From contig JAZKBD010000017.1 of NCBI GenBank assembly GCA_040388785.1, positions 1 through 20,797 on the forward strand: a DNA stretch of 20,797 nt, given 5' to 3'. Numbering within the stretch: position 1 is the first letter of the stretch; each line of letters opens with the position of its first letter. Under the pieces are notes generated by a model, which saw only the letters and a program-made list of their open reading frames with translations, ran no database searches and had not been told where the DNA came from. The translations under genes and the position numbers were made by a program. The stretch is from 66-474 sp040388785. Its GTDB lineage: Bacteria > Pseudomonadota > Gammaproteobacteria > Xanthomonadales > Rhodanobacteraceae. This document shows, piece after piece, positions 6,329 to 12,194 of the stretch.

Positions 6329-7702
6329 ATGAGCCATGTGTCGACGATTCGCGTTGTGCAGGTGATCGCGTGGTGTTTCGCGCTCGTGGTCGCGGGTTTC
6401 GCGGGCGGTGCCGCGCATGCAGCCGATGCATCGGTCGGCAACTGCCACGTCGGTGCGTACCGACTCGCCGACGGCAGCGTGGTGGATGTCGGGCCGAGCG
6501 AGGGCGCGCATCTTCGTTGGCGCCGCGACGACGGCACCACGGGCCAGCTCACGTCGCACGCGGACGGGATGTGGACCAGTACGCTGGGCTGGACCGACAA
6601 GCCCGACGGCATCCAGGTCGCGTTCTCCGATTGCTCGAAGGGCGGCATCGAGTTTGCCGGCACGCACGGCCGGCGCATCGCGTTCGACGTCACCAACACG
6701 CACTTCAAGGGCGCGGGCGGCGCCACGCTGGCCGGGCGGCTGGTGCTGCCCAAAGGCAATGCACGCGTGCCGATCGTGGTGCTGATACACGGGTCGGAGC
6801 ACGAGTCCGCGCTGGATTTCTATGCCCTGCAGCGAATGTTTCCCGCAGCCGGCATCGGCGTGTTCGTGTACGACAAGCGCGGCACCGGCGCGTCGGGCGG
6901 CACATACACGCAAAGCTACCTCGTGCTTGCCGACGATGCGATCGCAGCGGTCGGCGAGGCGAAACACCTGGCGGGCGCGCGTGCCGGGCGCATCGGCTAC
7001 CAGGGCGGCAGCCAGGGCGGCTGGGTCGCGCCGCTGGCCGCGAAGATTTCGCCGGTGGATTTCGTGATCGTCGGTTTCGGGCTCGCGGTATCGCCGCTCG
7101 ACGAAGACCGCGAGGCGATCGCGTACGACATGCAGCGCCAGGGCTACGGGCCCGAGGTGATGGCCAAGGCGATGCAGGTTGCCGATGCGTCCGCGGCGAT
7201 CCTGTTCAGCGATTTCCGCAGCGGCTACGACAAGCTGGACGCGCTGAAGCAGAAGTACGGCAAGGAGCCGTGGTTCAAGCACGTGCACGGCGACGTCACC
7301 TGGGTGCTGCTCGCGTGGCCGGCCGGGAAATTGAAGCAGGAAGGTCCGGTGCTGTTTGCCGGCGTGCCGATTGAGTACGATCCCATGCCGGTGTTGCGCA
7401 ACCTCGATACGCCGCAGCTCTGGATCCTCGCTGGCGAGGATGCCGACGCGCCAAGCGCGGAAACCATCAAGCGCCTGAGCGGGCTGCAGCAGTCGGGGCG
7501 GCCGATCGCGCTGGCGGTGTATCCGCATGCCGAGCACGGTATGTACGAATTCGAGACCAAGCCGGACGGCACGCGCGTCGACACCCGCAATCCGGACGGC
7601 TATTTCGCGATGATGCGCGACTTCATTCTTTCCGGAAAAGTGCAGGGCAGGTACGGGAATGCCGTGCTGCACGACTCGGAGGCCGGCACGTTCGGCCGGT
7701 GA
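6329..7702 (+). CDS. Exported alpha/beta hydrolase (peptidase S9-like)
   Basis: This 457-residue protein has an N-terminal signal segment (VIAWCFALVVAGFAGGAAHA, about residues 12-31). An N-terminal beta-rich region of about 110 residues follows, and then an alpha/beta-hydrolase domain: VPIVVLIHGSEHESAL (oxyanion region), FVYDKRGTGASGG, and the nucleophile elbow GYQGGSQGGW with S228. The likely acid is D371 in LAGEDADAPS and the likely base is H403 in PHAEHGMYEF, so the triad is complete. Substrate is unknown. Related proteins include esterases and S9-type peptidases. AGGGA before ATG 6329 supports the start. It lies 48 bp after the LysE gene on the same strand and may belong to the same transcript. 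It converges with the barstar gene. Confidence 0.85.
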   Translation: MSHVSTIRVVQVIAWCFALVVAGFAGGAAHAADASVGNCHVGAYRLADGSVVDVGPSEGAHLRWRRDDGTTGQLTSHADGMWTSTLGWTDKPDGIQVAFSDCSKGGIEFAGTHGRRIAFDVTNTHFKGAGGATLAGRLVLPKGNARVPIVVLIHGSEHESALDFYALQRMFPAAGIGVFVYDKRGTGASGGTYTQSYLVLADDAIAAVGEAKHLAGARAGRIGYQGGSQGGWVAPLAAKISPVDFVIVGFGLAVSPLDEDREAIAYDMQRQGYGPEVMAKAMQVADASAAILFSDFRSGYDKLDALKQKYGKEPWFKHVHGDVTWVLLAWPAGKLKQEGPVLFAGVPIEYDPMPVLRNLDTPQLWILAGEDADAPSAETIKRLSGLQQSGRPIALAVYPHAEHGMYEFETKPDGTRVDTRNPDGYFAMMRDFILSGKVQGRYGNAVLHDSEAGTFGR

Positions 7703-7725
7703 AGCGGGGGAAGCGTGCGGCGCGA

Positions 7726-8151
7726 TCAGCGGGTGGAGAACGCCTCGTCCGGCAGCGCGAGGAACGCGAAGCAGGGCGTGCCGCGTTCCTTCCAGCGCTT
7801 GCAGGCGTCGTCGAGCACGTCGCACAACGCGTCGAAATCGTGTTCCGACGCGTCGCGGAAATCAGCCGCGTGGTCGAACAGCCACGCGTAGCCGCCTGCA
7901 TCGGGCAGCCATTCGAGATCGCCAAGGCAGTCGGCCAGCGCATCCCAGTTCGCGCCGAAGGTTTCCGGAAAGGCCAGTGACGTGGCGATGCGTTGCAGCA
8001 GGTCGTGCTTGTCGCGACAGCCGGCGAGGCTGACACGCCGCACCAGATGGCCTTCGTCGTGCGCGGCCGCGTCGAGCGTGTCCAGGTCGGATTCGCCGAC
8101 GAGGTAGGCGGCGTTCTGTTGCGCATCCGCGAAGTCGATGCTGCCCGTCAT
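7726..8151 (-). CDS. Barstar-family ribonuclease inhibitor
   Basis: This is a 141-residue cytoplasmic protein of the barstar family, which binds and blocks guanyl-specific ribonucleases. The core LQRIATSLAFPETFGANWDALADCL corresponds to the barstar helix that plugs the nuclease active site. The aspartates in NWDAL and ADCL correspond to D35 and D39 of Bacillus barstar. The protein is longer than Bacillus barstar (about 90 residues), with extra sequence at both ends. The ATG overlaps the stop of the RNase gene (ATGA at 8151-8148), so inhibitor and enzyme are translationally coupled and made together. It is the last gene of the DUF72-dacB-RNase-barstar chain. I see no terminator in the 23 bp before the convergent hydrolase stop. 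Confidence 0.93.
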   Translation of the reverse strand: MTGSIDFADAQQNAAYLVGESDLDTLDAAAHDEGHLVRRVSLAGCRDKHDLLQRIATSLAFPETFGANWDALADCLGDLEWLPDAGGYAWLFDHAADFRDASEHDFDALCDVLDDACKRWKERGTPCFAFLALPDEAFSTR

Positions 8152-8573
8152 CGCGGCACCGTGAACTCGCGGAAGCTGCGGTAGTGGTCGTCGGTGTAGT
8201 AGTACACCTCCGGCGGATTGCCGCCGGTGATGATGCGGCGCGCACCACGGTCGTGCGCGCCAGGCGTCGCCACCGTGTATTCGTGGTAGTAGCCGCGCGG
8301 CTCGACCGGCAGCAGGTGCTCGTAGTTGCCGAATACCACGCCGTCCTGTGGGTGCGGGAACGGGCCGCCGCGCGCGATCAATGCCAGCGTTTCGCGCGCT
8401 TGCGGCGGCAGGAAAGCGGGAACCTGCCCGGAAGGCGTGGTCGCGGTTTCCGGCTGGGCTGTCGGCGTCGCGATCGGTGGCGTGACTGCCGGGTTGCGAT
8501 GCACGTACAGGTAGCCCACCAGCAGCGCCAGGATCACCAGCGGCAGCAGGGTTCGCCAGGAGCGCTGCATCAT
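8148..8573 (-). CDS. Membrane-anchored RNase Sa/barnase-type guanyl-specific ribonuclease
   Basis: This is a 141-residue ribonuclease of the N1/T1 (microbial RNase) family, which cuts RNA 3' of guanosine. An N-terminal hydrophobic segment (LLPLVILALLVGYLYV, residues 9-24) without an obvious cleavage site suggests a membrane anchor or an uncleaved signal. A Pro/Thr-rich linker occupies residues 28-57. The catalytic domain closely resembles Streptomyces RNase Sa: DGVVFGNYEHLLP, GYYHEYTV (E98), DRGARRII (R109, R113) and TDDHYRSF (H130). These correspond to Glu54, Arg65, Arg69 and His85, so it looks active. The whole protein lacks cysteine, so the RNase Sa disulphide is absent. Start and stop overlap dacB (ATGA, 8573-8570) and barstar (ATGA, 8151-8148). 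The catalytic part should face the periplasm or outside, while barstar stays inside. Confidence 0.93.
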   Translation of the reverse strand: MMQRSWRTLLPLVILALLVGYLYVHRNPAVTPPIATPTAQPETATTPSGQVPAFLPPQARETLALIARGGPFPHPQDGVVFGNYEHLLPVEPRGYYHEYTVATPGAHDRGARRIITGGNPPEVYYYTDDHYRSFREFTVPR

Positions 8574-10132
8574 TGGACTCCGTGTTCCGCCAGCATCGTG
8601 GCGATCGCATCCAGGTCGGATTGCGGTGAGGGTTGGATGTTGCGCCCGAATGCATCGGTCGGCCGCTGGTAGCGATTCAGCATCAGCGAAAACGCCAGCC
8701 GTTCGCCGGCGGCGTCGGTGACGAAGCCCGACAGCGCGTACACGTGCGTCAGCGTGCCGGTCTTGGCCTGCACGTTGTCGGCGGCGGCGGTGCCGTGCAT
8801 GCGGTTCCGCAACGTGCCATCGATGCCCGCGACCGGCAGTGCGTCGCGCAACGCGTTCGCGAACGGCTGCCGGGCGATCCACGCCAGCAATTTGACGGTC
8901 GCCGCGGGCGTGACCAGATCCTCGCGCGACAGCCCGGAACCCTCGTTTAACGTTGCCTCGTCGTTGCCGATGCCGATCCGGGCCAGGAACGCGCGCATCG
9001 CGCATGCGCCCCAATCCGCGCTGGTCCGTGGCGGTTCTGCGCGATCCGCACACACGTCCGTGCGCGCGGTCGCGACGCCCACCTGTTGCAGCAGCATCTG
9101 CGCGTAGCGGTTGTCGGAATGCTTCAGCATGTGCACCAGCAGCTGCGACAGCGGCGGCGAAGCGATGCTGGCGATCGCGATCGGATTGCCTGCAAGCGCG
9201 GCATCGGTTTCCGGCCAGTGCAGCACGCGCACGCTGCCGTCCAGCGTGATGCCGCGTTGCGCCAGCGCATCGCGCAGCAGGTTGCCCGCGAACAGCGCGC
9301 CGTCGGGCGCAGACAATGCATAACTGCCGCGTGGCTGATCAGGGCGCAGGCTGCCGCTTGCATAGAGCACGTCCGAACCAGGCGCACGGTAGAGGCTGAG
9401 TGGCGCTGCGCCACCGGTCAGGTTCACCACGCGCATGCCGGTATCGGCAGGATCGTCGCTGACGCTGCAGCAGCGCGCGCCATCGCGGGCGACTTTCACG
9501 CGCACCACGTTGTTGCGCGCACCCAGCGCTCCCGCTTGCGCGCCGTAATCGGTCTGGAGATCGAAGGCTTCCCAGCCGTCGCCGACCGTCGGCCCGGCGA
9601 AGTACGTGTCATCGGCGATCAAATTTCCGTGCACGCGCCGCACGCCCCGCGCAGCGAGCGCGGCGGCAAGCCGCTCGGCCCAATCGGGCGATGCATCCGG
9701 ATTGCCCAGCGACGGATCGCCGCCGCCGTAAAGAATCAGGTTTCCGTCCAGCGTGCCATCGGCGCGCGGCGCGGCGGTCGCGTACAACATGGTGGCGAAG
9801 CGCGCGTCCGGCCCGAGTGTCTGCAATGCGAGCGCCGAGGTGTACAGCTTGGCATTGGAAGCGGGCAAGAACAGCGCATCGGCATCGTGCCGGTACAACG
9901 CCTTGCCGTTGTCCAGCGATACCACGTCGATGCCCCATTGCGCGTGCGCGAAGCGCGGCTGCGCGATGTAAGCGGCGATGCCTTCCGCCAGCGACGATGG
10001 CACGCTGCGCGGCGACGCGGCGTTCGGAACCTGGGGCACGGGTTGCGTGACCGCCGCGGGTTTCGGTGGCGGCGCGGTGGCGCAGCCGCCCAGCAACGAT
10101 GCAGCCACGAATGCGGCGGCAAAACGCTTCAA
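8570..10132 (-). CDS. dacB: D-alanyl-D-alanine carboxypeptidase/endopeptidase (PBP4 type), predicted lipoprotein
   Basis: This is a 520-residue penicillin-binding protein of the S13 family, which trims D-Ala from peptidoglycan stems and cleaves cross-links in the periplasm. The three active-site motifs are all present: SNAK (S92, K95), SDN (S339-N341) and KTG (K457). The protein starts with a lipoprotein signal, lipobox LLGGC with the lipidated cysteine at C17, and then a Pro-rich linker. E. coli DacB is instead a signal-peptidase-I substrate. I chose TTG 10132 because AAGGA lies upstream, the lipobox then sits at the normal position, and TTGA overlaps the stop of the DUF72 gene. The open frame continues upstream, but that part is unlike any signal peptide. 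It is coupled to the ribonuclease gene downstream. Confidence 0.92.
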   Translation of the reverse strand: MKRFAAAFVAASLLGGCATAPPPKPAAVTQPVPQVPNAASPRSVPSSLAEGIAAYIAQPRFAHAQWGIDVVSLDNGKALYRHDADALFLPASNAKLYTSALALQTLGPDARFATMLYATAAPRADGTLDGNLILYGGGDPSLGNPDASPDWAERLAAALAARGVRRVHGNLIADDTYFAGPTVGDGWEAFDLQTDYGAQAGALGARNNVVRVKVARDGARCCSVSDDPADTGMRVVNLTGGAAPLSLYRAPGSDVLYASGSLRPDQPRGSYALSAPDGALFAGNLLRDALAQRGITLDGSVRVLHWPETDAALAGNPIAIASIASPPLSQLLVHMLKHSDNRYAQMLLQQVGVATARTDVCADRAEPPRTSADWGACAMRAFLARIGIGNDEATLNEGSGLSREDLVTPAATVKLLAWIARQPFANALRDALPVAGIDGTLRNRMHGTAAADNVQAKTGTLTHVYALSGFVTDAAGERLAFSLMLNRYQRPTDAFGRNIQPSPQSDLDAIATMLAEHGVQ

Positions 10133-10971
10133 GCGAGTCGTCCTTGCAGTGCCATCGCCGCCGCGGGATTGCGGGCCTTGGCGGCGCTGATGAAATAGAT
10201 GAATACGTCGCGGCGTTTGGATGCCGCGCGGTTTTCGGGCGACACGCGTGGCAGGTCGTCCGGTTCGCCCCCGTCGTGCCACAGCCGTGCACGCGCGGCC
10301 CACGCATCGAGTTCCTTCGCGGGATAACCGTGGCGCTCGGATTCGCGGCTGCGCATCAGCCGCGCGTACACGAAATCACAGATAAGGTCGGCGAAGTTCG
10401 GATACTCGCGCGAATCGGTGTACACGCAGGCGCAGCGATGGGCGCGTGCCCGTTGCAGGAACGCGTCGCACAGGAAGGTTTCATTGCGCACTTCGAGCGC
10501 GTGCCGCAATGTGCGCCCATTCAACTCGCGGGGCAGCAGGTCGAGGAATGCCGCGAAATCGTCGCGATCGAATACGCGCGACGGCGGGAATTGCCACACG
10601 ATCGGGCCGAGCCGGTCGCCGAACTCGGCCAGCCCGCCGAACAGGAAACCACGCACCAGTGCGCCCGCGCCGGCGAGCTTGCGCACCTCCGCAACCTGGC
10701 GCGGCGCCTTCAGCGAGAACACGAAACCATCCGGCGTTTCGTCGCGCCACTTTGCGTACACCTTCGGCGTCTGCGCGCGATAGAACGTGCTGTTGATCTC
10801 GATCACGGCCAGGTGCCGACTGGCGTATTCGAGTTCGCGCCGCTGCGGCAATCCCTTCGGATAGAAATTGTCGCGCCACGGCGGGAAATTCCAGCCGCCG
10901 ATGCCGGCCTTGATGCGCGTGTGCCGCGCGCCAGCGAGTTCGTCCGCGATGGGAACGTCGGATGTTTTCAC
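10129..10971 (-). CDS. DUF72 family protein (YecE-like TIM-barrel)
   Basis: This is a DUF72 protein of about 280 residues, a family with a TIM-barrel fold and unsettled function. Typical segments are IKAGIGGWNFPPWRDNFYP, YASRHLAVIEINSTFYRAQ, PDGFVFSLKAPRQV, LGPIVWQFPPS (family: QLPP), HALEVRNETF and the C-terminal DVFIYFISAAKARNPAAA. The start is uncertain. GTG 10971 has AGG six bases upstream, while TTG 10986 would add five residues with no visible ribosome binding site. The stop overlaps the TTG of dacB. It is the first gene of the four-gene overlapping chain, so the operon promoter should lie in 10987-11121, but no convincing -35/-10 pair is visible there. No functional link between DUF72 and wall metabolism is known to me. 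Confidence 0.88.
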   Translation of the reverse strand: MKTSDVPIADELAGARHTRIKAGIGGWNFPPWRDNFYPKGLPQRRELEYASRHLAVIEINSTFYRAQTPKVYAKWRDETPDGFVFSLKAPRQVAEVRKLAGAGALVRGFLFGGLAEFGDRLGPIVWQFPPSRVFDRDDFAAFLDLLPRELNGRTLRHALEVRNETFLCDAFLQRARAHRCACVYTDSREYPNFADLICDFVYARLMRSRESERHGYPAKELDAWAARARLWHDGGEPDDLPRVSPENRAASKRRDVFIYFISAAKARNPAAAMALQGRLA

Positions 10972-11121
10972 GCCATGCCTGCGCAACGTGCCGTGAGTCA
11001 GGGTGCCCCGAGTCTAGCCAATCCGAACCCGAAGCTGTACCCGCACGTCGCGACCCTCTTGCCATCTTTCGCGGAGTAGCGCATCGTTGCGCCCACGGAC
11101 CACTGCCAAGAGGAGCCGAGC

Positions 11122-11223
11122 ATGAAAGGCCAGGAAAAAAAGAAGGAAGAAAAGAAGAAACCGCAGAAGACGCTGAAGGAAAAGCGCGCCGAGAAGCACG
11201 CCAAGAAGGACGGCAAGGGCTGA
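11122..11223 (+). CDS. Small lysine-rich protein, 33 residues, unknown function
   Basis: The protein starts MKGQEKKKEEKKKPQKTLKE and ends AKKDGKG. It has 14 lysines in 33 residues, almost no hydrophobic residues, and is expected to be disordered and nucleic-acid-friendly. A strong ribosome binding site (AAGAGGAG at about 11109-11114 and onward) sits about seven bases before the ATG, the best evidence that it is translated. The message is a purine tract, unusual in this GC-rich DNA, and includes seven consecutive A at 11135-11141. It lies between the divergent DUF72 operon and the convergent fdhD gene, with an 11-bp hairpin just after its stop. No function can be assigned. Confidence 0.65.
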   Translation: MKGQEKKKEEKKKPQKTLKEKRAEKHAKKDGKG

Positions 11224-11232
11224 CCGTCCGCA

Positions 11233-11265
11233 CGGAACGCGTGGCCGCTCAGGTCACGCGTTCCG
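11233..11265. terminator. Hairpin between convergent small gene and fdhD (terminator-like)
   Basis: CGGAACGCGTG at 11233-11243 and CACGCGTTCCG at 11255-11265 form a perfect 11-bp stem with an 11-nt loop that contains the fdhD stop codon. It lies 9 bp after the stop of the lysine-rich gene. No T-run follows on either strand, so it is terminator-like but not a classical intrinsic terminator. It may also be a Rho-associated 3' end stabiliser. Confidence 0.45.
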
Positions 11266-12091
11266 CATGCGTGTAGATGTTCATCGATTCGTCGCGCGCG
11301 AACGCGATCAGCGTGACGCCCGCCGCCTCGGCGGCTTCGATCGCCAGCGAGGTCGGTGCCGAGATCGCCGCGACCACCGCTATGCCCGCGTGCGCGGCCT
11401 TGTGCAGCATTTCCCACGACGCGCGCGACGTGATCGCCGCGAATCCCGCCGACGTGTACGCGAACAAGCCGTCGCGGTTCCGTCGTGTCGACGCCAGTAC
11501 GCCGATGACCTTGTCCAGCGCGTTGTGCCGGCCGACGTCTTCGCGCACGATCGCGGATTGGCCGGCAACGACGAAAGCGGCGGCATGCGCGCCGCCGGTC
11601 AATGCATTGAGGGACTGGCCCCGCGCGAGCGCGCGCATGCCGGTCGCGATCGCGTCGCGTGAAAACCGCGTCACAGATTGCACGCGGGGCAGGGGGCGCA
11701 CTGCGTCTTCAAGCGCCTCGACGCCGCACAGGCCGCAACCGCTGCGGCCCGTGAGATTGCGCCGTCGCGCCTGCAGCGCTTCGAAGCGCGCGGCGGGAAT
11801 CAGTCCCTGCAAGCTGACGCCGCGTTCGCTGCAAAGCACGTCGACCAGCTCGAACTCGGATGCGCTTTCGACGATGCCCTCGGCCAGCGCGAAACCCAGC
11901 GCGAAGTCCTCGAGGTCGCAGGGCGTGGCCATCATCACCGCGAACGGCACACCGTTGTAGACCAGCGCAACCGGCGCTTCCTCGATCACCTGGTCCAGCC
12001 GTTCCTCGCGGCCTTGCGTGCCGAGGCGTTGTGTGCGGGCCGTCGACAGGCCGCGGCTTGGTTCGGTCGGACTCATGCGCGCCGGAGTCAT
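11249..12091 (-). CDS. fdhD: Formate dehydrogenase accessory sulfurtransferase FdhD
   Basis: This is a 280-residue cytoplasmic FdhD, which carries sulfur from the cysteine desulfurase IscS to the molybdenum cofactor so that formate dehydrogenases become active. Family features are PFAVMMATPCDLEDFALGFALAEGI (residues 49-73), the flexible-loop motif GCGLCG with C119 and C122 (equivalent to the sulfur-relay cysteines C121/C124 of E. coli), REDVGRHNALDKVIG, and the C-terminal TLIAFARDESMNIYTHAERV. The length is normal. The ATG at 12091 is used, and a second in-frame ATG is five codons downstream. Neither has a strong ribosome binding site. TATACT on the minus strand at 12115-12110 could be its -10 element. 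No formate dehydrogenase gene is in the window. Confidence 0.96.
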   Translation of the reverse strand: MTPARMSPTEPSRGLSTARTQRLGTQGREERLDQVIEEAPVALVYNGVPFAVMMATPCDLEDFALGFALAEGIVESASEFELVDVLCSERGVSLQGLIPAARFEALQARRRNLTGRSGCGLCGVEALEDAVRPLPRVQSVTRFSRDAIATGMRALARGQSLNALTGGAHAAAFVVAGQSAIVREDVGRHNALDKVIGVLASTRRNRDGLFAYTSAGFAAITSRASWEMLHKAAHAGIAVVAAISAPTSLAIEAAEAAGVTLIAFARDESMNIYTHAERVT

Positions 12092-12194
12092 CCGTTATGG
12101 TTTTCCCGAAGTATAGGTTGGGCCGGCCGAACGGGCGGGGCGCACGATGCCGGGCGTATACTCCGGCGTGAGTGACTGCCGCAGAGGTGGCGCG
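12092..12194. promoter_or_regulatory. Divergent promoter region fdhD / TPR gene with two TATACT -10-like boxes
   Basis: TATACT occurs on the plus strand at 12157-12162, 32 bp before the GTG of the TPR gene, and on the minus strand at 12115-12110, 19 bp before the fdhD ATG. Neither has a recognisable -35 hexamer at 16-18 bp. Between them is the palindrome GGCCGGCC (12121-12128). AT-rich hexamers in this GC-rich DNA make them reasonable but unproven -10 candidates. Confidence 0.4.

Noticed and set aside
5375..7825. 816-codon open frame on the minus strand
   Set aside because: It lies opposite the NIPSNAP, LysE and hydrolase genes, which have clear domains. The reading is arginine/histidine-rich, low in complexity and lacks any family signature, as expected for the antisense of GC-rich codons.
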